From Tranzscheliella williamsii (Eukaryota > Basidiomycota > Ustilaginomycetes > Ustilaginales > Ustilaginaceae): a stretch of DNA of 16,944 bases. Of the stretch, positions 10,301 through 16,944 are shown in pieces. The notes beneath the pieces are model-generated. The model had not been told where the DNA came from. It made no database searches and saw only the letters and a program-made list of their open reading frames with translations. Positions within the stretch are counted from its first letter, which is position 1; each line of letters opens with the position of its first letter. Made by a program: the position numbers and the translations under genes. The stretch spans positions 1 to 16,944 of the forward strand of contig JALBYF010000127.1 of NCBI GenBank assembly GCA_023212725.1. Reading direction: 5' to 3'.

Positions 10301-12015
10301 TGTGCTTGGACCGCTTGCGCCAAGCTGTCGAGGTAGGCGTCGGTCTGACGCAAGAGGTGTGTGATACGAGTGTCTTTGGCAGTGTCGATGAGCTTGAGGT
10401 AGGCCTCTTCGTCGTCGGCCTTGAGCGCATTGAGACGTTCTTTGGCGAGACGCTCGATCCGCTTCTGTTCCTCCCGCTCGGTATCGGCGTGAAACTTGAG
10501 CATGGCGCGACCAAAACGCCGCGCCTGGTCGTTCACCTTTGTATGGGCCGCCACTAGATCGCGCCCGTGGTTGCAGATAGTGGCGAGGTAGTCGGTGTGT
10601 TTCTGTCGCGCCCTCTTCTCCCGTTCGACACGCTGCTTGCGCTCGAGCTGCTCGGTCATGCGAGCATCACGTAGCGTTTGCTTTTTCACGCGTCGGAAGG
10701 CCACCCTGTCCAGGCCCAGCGTGGTGGCGAGGTTGAGACTACGGACCACCTGTTCTCTGAGCTGCTTCTGCTTGTCCAGCAGATGCAAGGACTTGAGCTC
10801 GATGAGGGCCTTGAGCTTTGCGTTGTCGCCCTGAAGGCCCGTGCCTAGTAGCTGATCTTGGAGATTTCGTTCGTTCTCCTTCCCCTTGAGACTGGCCATT
10901 GTAGGGGTTTGAGACATGTCAGCCGGGAACGACTCGAGCTCGCGGATCCTTTGGCGGATACGGGACTGGACAAATCGATCTCGTTCCTCCAAAAGCAGCT
11001 TAGGCTCCAGGCCAGCAGGCATAAGGCTAGGGATCAGCAAGCGCTGCTGCTTGGTCGCAGTGTAGTCGCTGTCCTGCAGAAGCGGTTTTGAGATATACGA
11101 AAAGGGATGGACATAGGCATTGTAGGGATAGACGGAGCTACTTGGGTCATCCTTGGGACTCGGCGGCCGTGGGATCTCGGCATCCGCGGTAGTAAGGTCA
11201 GAAGATTTGGCGGCGTCTATTGACGATCCTGCCTTGGCGGCATCTGTCGTGGATGGGGCAGGCTGGGCCGCATCAGCCGCTGCCTGTGATGCGATCGCTG
11301 CGGAGGCGATGTTGGACGCAGAGGTGAGAGACTCGCTCGACTTGGTATCATGAGACTCGGATTCTTTGTCGGCAGCTAGAATGGCGTCTTGCAGATGAGA
11401 CGGCAACGGCTGATTTCTGGAAATGAGCTTGAACGCAATGATCTGCGTCTTGAGAGCGTTGAGCTGGTCAGGTGTGAAGTTGGCCGGGCTGAGGGCTCTT
11501 GACGCGCCTTCTTCCGCCTTGACGGTGACGCCATTCGACGCAACCCCATTTGACTGGTCCGCAGCAGGAGCAGACGAGCCATTTGTGTGCTCGCTCGGTG
11601 AGGCAGCGGCAGGAGTGGTGGCAGCGGATGGCTGTGATGAGCGAGCTGGACAGGGTGCAAAAATACGCGGTAGGCAAGGCAGAAAGGAGATGAGTCAGAG
11701 ACAAGGATGGCGAACGCGTAGCTAGCGGTATGAACGCCGGCGCCAGTACTTACCCTGCATCGCAACAGCCTGTCGCTGCCGCATGGCCTGATATTGCTGA
11801 AACATCTTGAGCGTGTTGACCAAGGTAGCGTACTCTTGGCTGGTGGATTCGTTGGCGCCGCTGGCCTTTAGCTGCTGCATCCGTGCAATCATGCTGTGGA
11901 GCCTCTCTTTGGTCATGCCCGAGAGCATCTGCTGAGCTTGCTGGCTCAGAGCGGGGCCCTGCCCGTTGGATGCGGAGGCATTGTTGCTGCCGCCATTGGC
12001 GACGGTCGACGACAT
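7378..12015 (-). CDS. SNF2: SNF2/STH1-type ATP-dependent chromatin remodeller (SWI/SNF or RSC catalytic subunit)
   Basis: This is the DNA-translocating ATPase that slides and ejects nucleosomes in the SWI/SNF-RSC class. Exons are 12015-11754 and 11645-7378 (1509 residues). Domains in order are: a helical Gln-rich N-terminus (22-85); QLQ motif (about 143-178); HSA helix for actin-related protein binding (about 400-465) followed by a post-HSA helix; SNF2 ATPase lobe 1 with DEMGLGKT at 634-641, DEGH at 736-739 and LLTGTP at 763-768; and lobe 2 with LSTRAGGLGLNLQ and QAQDRAHRIGQ (1039-1049). A SnAC-like acidic/basic region (about 1112-1182), an AT-hook-like GRGRG (1264-1268), a bromodomain (about 1322-1437, acetyl-lysine Asn1409 in TYN) and an acidic/basic tail complete it. 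The GTG at 12039 was rejected in favour of ATG 12015. Yeast Snf2 (about 1700 residues) and Sth1 (about 1360) both fit, so SWI/SNF versus RSC is unresolved. The gene is divergent from RPC19. Confidence 0.95.
11646..11753 (-). other. Intron of the SNF2-type gene (108 nt)
   Basis: On the minus strand the donor is GTAAGT directly after ATGCAGG, a branch-like CTGAC lies inside, and the acceptor is TCCAG. The split codon is phase 1 (G|CT, Ala88). Only this acceptor keeps the frame into the QLQ segment; the next AG, 14 nt downstream, would shift it. Confidence 0.85.
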
Positions 12016-12100
12016 GCTAGCTACGTAGTATGCAGGCACGACGCCCTTTCGGTGACAAGGTTGTGACCAGAAGAAGACTTGACAACGGGTTAGCGGTCAA

Positions 12101-12118
12101 TCGGTCGGTCGGTCGGTC
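12101..12118 (+). repeat. Tetranucleotide microsatellite (TCGG)4
   Basis: Four perfect TCGG units plus TC, directly upstream of the SNF2-type gene start, about 90 nt from its ATG. On the minus strand it reads as CCGA repeats. It is short and probably length-variable; no function is claimed. Confidence 0.8.
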
Positions 12119-12911
12119 AAATCGAAGTGCACGTAGGAGCAGAACCTAGCTGGACGAGGGGAGAGGCGGACTTCCCGTGCTAAAGGGACCAGGGTCAGAT
12201 GACTAGGGAGGAGCGTGTTGCTGGGGAGACGGAGATACCGTCGAAGCAAAGGTGCGAGAGAGCGACGTCAGCCGTGGTGAGGGTGTAGGCGGCGGCTAAA
12301 TGCCTATTTGCAGAGGATCGGGAGGTCGGATAGGGCGAAAGAGAGGCGCGACGGAAGCAAGCCGACAATGGCGGCTTGTCGCGATCAGGCGCGGTGGAGA
12401 AAGCGGAGGCAAAGGATAGTAACCCAGACCAACACGATCAGAAGGAATATTGCTGTCTCCCGGCAACGGAATGGAATGGATGGACAGACAAGGTGGATGC
12501 AGACCTTGCGATTTTCGGTCACGATGCGTTTCGATAAGCTGAGGTGAGTGAGAGATGAACGCAAGCTAAGCCTACCAAGTTATTCATTTACCAGCCTTTG
12601 ACCCAGAGCAGATCGCGACACGACCCTTCGCTTTCGGTCTCGCTCTCTTCCCTCGCCGTAATTCGAGGCGACTCGGCCAAACGCCAGCTCGATCGGATTA
12701 GTTTGAACGCGCGCGATTTTCCTAGAACAGATGCAAATGCAAATTAAATCCTCGCTAGTCATGGTTCAGGATGTTATTGATTAGCGTGTCTGACGTGGTG
12801 CGGGCGTCTCTCTCATTCGTACGAATACTACAGCTGCGGAAGTCAAGCGAAGAGTTCCGGATCCGAATGTTGGCACTACTCACAAGGGTGAGAGGCTTAG
12901 TTTGGAAGAAA

Positions 12912-12928
12912 AGCCAATTTTTTTGGCT
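12912..12928. promoter_or_regulatory. CCAAT-containing inverted repeat upstream of RPC19
   Basis: AGCCAA at 12912-12917 pairs with TTGGCT at 12923-12928 across a short T loop. The left arm creates a CCAAT box on the plus strand (12914-12918), at -94 to -90 relative to the RPC19 ATG, a plausible site for the fungal HAP/NF-Y complex. Function is inferred from motif and position only. Confidence 0.3.
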
Positions 12929-13007
12929 GGTGGCTGCCTTATTCTCGCTCCCAGCTGGACCGTTCACTTCTTTCCTTCTTGTTCCCTCTCTGCTACCCAT
13001 CGTCGAG

Positions 13008-14079
13008 ATGTCCAATCCAAACTTGGCAGAGGTGATGGGCGAAGGCCCGGCAACAATCTCGGACAAGCTTACCCTTCTGCCTGGCTACGAGCCGGACTTC
13101 TCCGCCGTCACCTTCTGCCTCAAGGAGGAAGACCACACCCTGGGCAACTCCCTGCGGTACATGATCATGAAGGAGTAAGTGTTTCAACGTGGGTCTGCCT
13201 ACCGAATGTCTGGACGGCTGTCCGGCTACATGCCGTTCCAGAGATGATATTATATACAATTGTGCCTTACACGAACAGGGCCCAAAGCCCACAGTAGTGG
13301 TGGGGGATGTACAATAATGGAATTCTTCGTTGCTGAGGATACGCCAGCCGTCCAGCCAGGTCGCAGACACCGGTTTTTCTGATGGCTTATGAGTGATTCT
13401 GTCGCTAACAGCCCGCCTTCTTCTGTTCTGCCTCGCTCTCGTAGCCCGCGCGTGGAGTTTTGTGGTTACAGCAACCCGCATCCGTCAGAGAACAAAATCC
13501 ATCTTCGGATTCAAATGTATGGTGAGTATACGACCGATTCTACCTCGCATGGTCCCGCGCTGGAGCAGAGCACCTTACAAAGAAGCAGTCCTGTCTCTCG
13601 ATTCGTCGAGAGAGTGGAGGCGGAGATGAGAACTTGGGATCGGAGAAGCCCTCCAGCCTGTCAGGTTGGTTGGGCCTGACGACCCACTAGATTTTTGTAC
13701 AATCGTTCCTACTGAGCCTACCAAGCTACTCGTCAGGGTGCGCTGTATCCGCTCGATGCGCCATGCGTCTTGCTCGAGAAGACAGGGTCAGCTGACCGAC
13801 GTTTGTTTTGGTTTGTACCTGCTCGTAGATAAAGCTTCGGCCTTGGACGCACTGCGGGACGCAATCGAGAATCTGGACCAGCTTTTCGCCGCGATTGGCG
13901 AGGCGTACGACAAGAGTCTCAGCGCAGGCAATTTCGAAACCTTTGTAGAGCCCAAGCTCGACCACGACAAGCTCGCTCAGATGGCCGAGGAGGGGAAGAA
14001 GCGACGCGCCGAAGAGCAAGCCAAGAACGCGGAAGCACGCACGCAAGCGGCGCTGGACGCAACCACTCGACCGATGTAG
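13008..14079 (+). CDS. RPC19: RNA polymerase I and III shared subunit AC19 (Rpc19)
   Basis: AC19 pairs with AC40 to form the alpha-like assembly platform of RNA polymerases I and III in the nucleus. Exons are 13008-13174, 13445-13521 and 13829-14079, giving 164 residues. The alpha-like dimerisation domain is unmistakable: VTFCLKEEDHTLGNSLRYMI at 34-53, then VEFCGYSNPHPSENKIHLRI at 59-78, which is reached only by splicing. It is followed by the helix DKASALDALRDAIENLDQL (82-100). Both junctions rebuild conserved text: GA|C gives Asp56 and G|AT gives Asp82. ATG 13008 is chosen because it begins a compact N-terminus; the frame is open further upstream without conservation. Residues from about 115 to 164 form an extra Lys/Glu/Ala-rich, probably helical tail, not typical of yeast or human orthologues, which end near the dimerisation helix. 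It is convergent with the TFIIS-domain gene, 213 nt between stops. Confidence 0.95.
13175..13444 (+). other. RPC19 intron 1 (270 nt)
   Basis: The donor is GTAAGT at 13175, a branch-like GCTAAC lies about 40 nt before the end, and the acceptor is CGTAG at 13444 after a pyrimidine-rich tract. Phase is 2. Reading through meets a stop at once (GAG TAA). It is long compared with the 51- and 108-nt introns elsewhere in this window. A box-C-like ATGATA near 13243 and several CTGA tetramers occur, but no convincing terminal stem for a C/D snoRNA. Confidence 0.88.
13522..13828 (+). other. RPC19 intron 2 (307 nt)
   Basis: The donor is GTGAGT at 13522, a branch-like CTGAC lies near 13793, and the acceptor CGTAG ends at 13828. 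Phase is 1. It contains the perfect hairpin at 13594-13613 described separately. The splice sites are supported by exact restoration of the AC19 C-terminal helix. Confidence 0.88.
13594..13613 (+). other. Perfect 8-bp hairpin with TTCG loop inside RPC19 intron 2
   Basis: TCTCTCGA (13594-13601), loop TTCG (13602-13605) and TCGAGAGA (13606-13613) form an uninterrupted stem-loop. UUCG loops are typical of stable structured RNA, although here the closing pair is A-U where the most stable UUCG loops have C-G. It could be part of an intronic noncoding RNA or a local element affecting splicing; both are conjecture. Confidence 0.6.
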
Positions 14080-14292
14080 CTGTTTACCCCGCCGGTCCCC
14101 GGCCTCTTTTCCCTCTGCATACCACGTTCGCCTGCCTTTGGTGGCGGGATCTCGTCTCTCTATTCGCTGTCTCTGTATTTGTATCTGGCATTCACACGCA
14201 CACCTGTACACGCACGTTCTCCACGGTGGAGCACGGACGCTCGCAATACCACTGTACTAGTATGGACTTTGCGCGTATGTGGGATGTAGCTT

Positions 14293-14892
14293 CTAGATGC
14301 CGGTGTTGAACTCAACGCCGCGCATGGCTTCGCCGACCTTGGGCTGGGCTCGCGCTTTGAATTCGCCCTCGGCGCCGGTGTCGCCGGCCTCGCCGTAGGT
14401 GGTGCTGTCTTCCTCCTGCTCGCGCGACGTGCCCTGTTGGAAGGTGTGGGAGGAGGCGTTGCCGTGGACGGGGTCGAGGTCGTCGACGCCGATCGAGGCT
14501 GCGAGGTTCTGCTGGCGGAGCTTGGCGTCGCTGCGCGCCTGGTCGGGCGTCTTCATGTCCTGGCTCGTCCGCATCTTTGTCAGCCTCTCTCTCGACCCAC
14601 ACCCTGCCACCGCACATATACTCACCTGGTACGACAGCGACACCAGCTGCTTGGGCGTCAGCCGCGCCGACAAAAGATCCGCCGCAAGCTGCGGGTTGTC
14701 CTTCTTCAGCGTTAGACTCGTGTTCCTCACCTCGGCCCGGTAGTCGTTCGACGTACACTGCGCGTGCTTGGTGTAGATGGCCTGCTCCAGCTGCTCAGCC
14801 ACCCGGCTCGCCTGGTCCGCCGACCCTCCCGCCGCGGACGCCGACAGTGAGTCCGCCAATAGCTGGGTGCTCTTCTCGCGAATATCCCCCAT
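14293..14892 (-). CDS. Small protein consisting of a TFIIS central (domain II) module
   Basis: Exons are 14892-14626 and 14574-14293 (182 residues). Residues 2-115 match the three-helix TFIIS central domain that binds RNA polymerase II: DIREKSTQLLADSL at the start, LEQAIYTKH at 35-43, DYRAEVRNTSLTLKKDNPQL at 50-69, LLSARLTPKQLVSLS at 73-87, and TSQDMKTPDQARSDAKL after the splice. The usual N-terminal LW domain is missing. So is the C-terminal zinc ribbon with its acidic RNA-cleavage hairpin; the tail has no Cys and is Gly/Glu/Thr-rich. It therefore cannot stimulate transcript cleavage in the known way. It might act as a competitor or adaptor on the polymerase, or be the remnant of a larger factor. 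I found no LW-domain exon upstream on the minus strand. Reading through the 51-nt intron would insert 17 residues within the domain without a frameshift. Confidence 0.82.
   Translation of the reverse strand: MGDIREKSTQLLADSLSASAAGGSADQASRVAEQLEQAIYTKHAQCTSNDYRAEVRNTSLTLKKDNPQLAADLLSARLTPKQLVSLSYQVSICAVAGCGSRERLTKMRTSQDMKTPDQARSDAKLRQQNLAASIGVDDLDPVHGNASSHTFQQGTSREQEEDSTTYGEAGDTGAEGEFKARAQPKVGEAMRGVEFNTGI
14575..14625 (-). other. 51-nt intron in the TFIIS-domain gene
   Basis: On the minus strand the donor is CAG|GTGAGT, a CTGAC branch-like motif lies very close to the acceptor, and the acceptor is AAAG. Length is a multiple of three, phase 0, with no in-frame stop, so retention would be silent to the reading frame. 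Removal is preferred because it brings LTPKQLVSLS close to TSQDMKTPDQ, as in TFIIS central domains. Confidence 0.7.
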
Positions 14893-15899
14893 TGCCGTTG
14901 TGCTTCAGTCAACTTGCTCGGCGGAGTACAGTGTAGATCCTATGTAAGTCGATGGACCGGGGAGTCAAAGCCAGCAGGCCATGTCGGTGTGGAGGTTGTG
15001 TCTTCGGCTAGCATGGGAGATTGGTGTATGTTAGAGCGATGTTGGAGGTCTGACTCGGCCGACTGTGACTTGCGATTGTGGGGCAGGCGTGATGCTGTTA
15101 GAGTATAGCTGTAGAGGCTAGATCGATAGCGTGAATCTGAAACGCGGCGAATTTGATCTCGAATCGGCGGAAAGGAGATTAAAGCGTCTCGCCAAGGATC
15201 GAAATTCGACGATAGTCTGCACTAGCCTACGAGCGGTACACTAGCTGTACTCGCAAGCAGCATGCGCGCTCAGCATGCCATCTAGCAACCCGCTATCTGT
15301 GCCGGTAGGGGAATATGGCAATGGAGTTGCCTGCTGCTGCAAGGTTGTGCGGTGCGGACGAGTCGCTGCAGATGCGCAAAGCGCGGAGAGGACACGGGAG
15401 CAGAGGGAGAAGGTTCCACGGCGACTTTGTCGTCATAACGCCGAACTGTCACCGCACGCAGGCCACAGAGTGCCCGTGCTTTGGTCGGCGCCTGTGTCGC
15501 TGGGCGGTACCGCAGGAAAGATCGCCCCTGCACGGCGCCCTAGGCGAGAGTTTCGTTCTCTGACCTTGCCGCGTCCAATGGCGGATGCGCTTGGCCGTCG
15601 TGTGCCCGTTCGCGGCCGCAGCTGCGCTCCGCCAGCCGCCTTCCTGCTGCCCTAGATTGTGCCCCAAGGTTTAGCTCCCTGCGTGTGTATGTCTGGCTGC
15701 AGGCTGCCACGAAGCGCAGTACCCGCCTGGTTCGAACCCGGCGCTTCTCGCACAAGCCTCTAGCTCCACGCGCGGAAACTTTTCGTCCGGACGTCTGCCC
15801 CACAGACTAGGGGATGAGCTGAAGTGCATACATTGTATCTTCCCACTACCACACCGTCCTGCTTTGCTTTTTCCGCTACGTGACCATAACTCGATCGAC
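14893..15899. promoter_or_regulatory. Divergent intergenic region between the TFIIS-domain and Usp genes
   Basis: About 1 kb lies between two outward-facing start codons. It must hold both promoters. The open frames inside (for example 15275-15655 +) are Arg/Ala/Pro-rich with no recognisable domain and overlap frames on the other strand. A perfect tRNA B-box-like GGTTCGAACCC lies at 15729-15739, but no cloverleaf can be folded around it. I see no TATA box or repeat worth naming. Confidence 0.45.
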
Positions 15900-16607
15900 A
15901 TGACTTCGCCAGCTGCTTCTCCGCCCTCTTCGGTGCCGTCGTCGCCGCGCAAGGGATTCTTCAGCCTGGCGTCGCTGGGCAAGAAGACCGGCGAGGCGGG
16001 GTCGGCGAACGGCGCCACGACACCGGGGGGCGCGGTGACCAACATTGCGCAAACGCCGATCCTGGAGTCGAGCAACCCGCTGGACAAGCTGCATCTGCTG
16101 TCGGAGGCGCGCGAGCAGCAGATTGTGGGTGTGCCCGGCGCCAAGCTGGAGGAGGGCGTAGCCAAGATTCTGATTGCGCTGGACGGGACCGAGGCGGGCG
16201 ATAAGGCGTTCCAGTACCTGCTCGAGAACCGGGTGCTGCGGACCGACAGCCACGTCTTCCTGTGCACCGTGCTGCCCGCCAACGTCATTTCGACGCCCTG
16301 GGTGGCCGGCCCGCTGACCATCGACACCGCCAAGCAGAACGACCTGCTCAAGCAGATCCGCGCCCAGGCACTCGACAAGCTCGAGCCCTACAAGACCCAG
16401 CTCAAGCAACGCGGCTTCAACGTCACCATCCACGTCCTCCACGGCGACGCACGCGCCTCTCTCCTCCGCGTCGCCAACTACCACGCCGTCGACCTCGTCC
16501 TCGTCGGCAAGCGCAACCGCAACTGGAAAAAGGGCATCACCTCCTCCGGCACCGTCTCCAGCTACCTCGTCTCCCACTCCAACGCCCCCGTCCTTGTCAT
16601 CAAGTAG
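15900..16607 (+). CDS. Universal stress protein (UspA-fold) domain protein
   Basis: The product has 235 residues. The first 55 are disordered and rich in Ser-Pro steps (for example SPPSSVPSSPRKGF), likely sites for proline-directed kinases. The UspA alpha/beta fold spans about 87-235. The first strand with Asp is KILIALDGTEAGDKAF (89-104), a middle section carries long helices, GDARASLLRVANYHAVDLVL occupies 182-201, and the end is NAPVLVIK. In ATP-binding members the loop reads G-x2-G-x9-G-[ST]. Here it is VGKRNRNWKKGITSSGT (202-218): Gly203 is followed by Asn206 where Gly is expected, and the spacing to Gly217-Thr218 is one residue longer. Nucleotide binding is therefore doubtful. Start ATG 15900 is used because the upstream frame opens only with a TTG. 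Family members act in stress tolerance; the specific role is unknown. Confidence 0.9.
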   Translation: MTSPAASPPSSVPSSPRKGFFSLASLGKKTGEAGSANGATTPGGAVTNIAQTPILESSNPLDKLHLLSEAREQQIVGVPGAKLEEGVAKILIALDGTEAGDKAFQYLLENRVLRTDSHVFLCTVLPANVISTPWVAGPLTIDTAKQNDLLKQIRAQALDKLEPYKTQLKQRGFNVTIHVLHGDARASLLRVANYHAVDLVLVGKRNRNWKKGITSSGTVSSYLVSHSNAPVLVIK

Positions 16608-16820
16608 CCACCCCTTCCCTCCAATCCAGCCCTGTATTTCCCCCATGATACCTTCCGAAATTCACTGATGCTCTGGTCACGGCGCATGCTTACCGCCTCC
16701 ATCTCTAGCCTGCGTGGGCGCACATTGCAATGGGTAACAAAATACGTTCTAGACACTGTGGCACTATACGGTCCGTGGGGAGACGCAGCTGAAGCGGCAG
16801 AACGTTGCGGTACCAAGGGA

Positions 16821-16821
<1 letters not shown>
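16608..16821. other. 3' flank of the Usp gene
   Basis: This short stretch follows the Usp stop codon and ends at the G run. It contains no convincing open frame or RNA gene, presumably 3' untranslated and intergenic sequence. Confidence 0.4.
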
Positions 16822-16886
<65 letters not shown>

Positions 16887-16944
16887 GGTGTGGGGGGGGG
16901 GGGGGTTCTGGGGCGGGGTGTGGGGCGGGGGTGGCGAGGAGGTC
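16822..16944 (+). repeat. Poly-G homopolymer and G/T-rich low-complexity tail at the window end
   Basis: An uninterrupted run of 64 G occupies 16822-16885, followed by a 14-base G run at 16892-16905 and then G-rich sequence with scattered T and a few C to the end. It is not a fungal telomere repeat of the TTAGGG type. The pattern of a pure run decaying into G/T noise at the edge of the sequence is typical of a sequencing or assembly artefact (no-signal G calls), so this probably marks a contig end. Confidence 0.85.

Larger units (their letters stand above)
12016..13007. promoter_or_regulatory. Divergent intergenic promoter region between the SNF2-type gene and RPC19
   Basis: About 990 nt lie between two outward-facing start codons, so both promoters must sit here. 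Visible elements include a (TCGG) microsatellite at 12101-12118, a doubled octamer-like ATGCAAATGCAAAT at 12731-12744, and a CCAAT motif inside a small inverted repeat at 12912-12928, about 80 nt upstream of the RPC19 ATG. No clear TATA box is evident. The open frames are short and have no recognisable domain. The frame entering RPC19 is open upstream from 12771, but its sequence looks non-conserved. Confidence 0.5.

Noticed and set aside
12016..12039. Eight-residue upstream extension of the SNF2-type protein
   Set aside because: The start would be GTG at 12039; ATG 12015 is the first real start in frame.
13235..13340. Box C/D snoRNA candidate in RPC19 intron 1 (ATGATA plus CTGA)
   Set aside because: The box C is imperfect and the flanks give only about three base pairs of terminal stem.
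15729..15739. tRNA B-box-like GGTTCGAACCC
   Set aside because: The motif is palindromic, but neither strand gives a proper T-stem plus acceptor stem or an A-box at the right distance. A short flanking inverted repeat (GAAGCGC/GCGCTTC) does not form a cloverleaf.
15307..15813. Three STRE-like AGGGG/CCCCT pentamers upstream of the stress-protein gene
   Set aside because: Pentamers at this frequency are expected by chance in GC-rich DNA of this length.
15864..15899. Twelve-residue upstream extension of the Usp protein
   Set aside because: The start would be TTG; ATG 15900 is the proper start.
15671..16646. Minus-strand open frames of 235 and 256 codons opposite the Usp gene
   Set aside because: They mirror the Usp coding region, show no domain, and the plus frame carries the UspA signatures.

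Overview
This window is nuclear DNA from a fungus, and a basidiomycete is the most likely source. A smut-lineage (Ustilaginomycotina-like) genome would fit the GC-rich coding sequence, mostly single-exon genes, a few short introns with GTRAGT donors and CTRAC-type branch sites, and Pro/Ser/Ala-rich disordered protein tails. The lineage is inferred from style and not proven. I see no bacterial, phage, CRISPR or transposon content.

Seven protein-coding genes can be supported. Left to right they are: (1) the catalytic alpha subunit of protein kinase CK2 (+, 656-1684), preceded by a leader with two upstream ORFs; (2) an uncharacterised four-helix membrane protein (+, 2677-3987); (3) a protein N-terminal glutamine amidohydrolase of the NTAQ1/WDYHV family with large disordered additions (-, 4226-5869); (4) a SNF2/STH1-type chromatin-remodelling ATPase with QLQ, HSA, helicase, SnAC-like and bromodomain regions, in two exons (-, 7378-12015); (5) RPC19/AC19, the small subunit shared by RNA polymerases I and III, in three exons (+, 13008-14079); (6) a small protein with only the TFIIS central domain, in two exons (-, 14293-14892); (7) a universal-stress-protein (UspA-fold) protein (+, 15900-16607).

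Genes 2/3 and 5/6 are convergent pairs. Genes 4/5 and 6/7 are divergent pairs, each sharing about 1 kb of upstream sequence. The 1.5 kb between genes 3 and 4 has no convincing gene, but it holds two short open stretches just downstream of the remodeller that could be exons of a very small gene. The window ends in a 64-base G run followed by G/T-rich noise, which looks like a contig-end sequencing artefact.

Several genes belong to nuclear information processing (remodeller, Pol I/III subunit, TFIIS-domain protein, CK2). They are ordinary dispersed eukaryotic genes, however, and I see no evidence of a functional cluster. The most unusual items are the stand-alone TFIIS central domain with a frame-preserving 51-nt intron, the enlarged NTAQ1, and a perfect TTCG-capped hairpin in an unusually long RPC19 intron.
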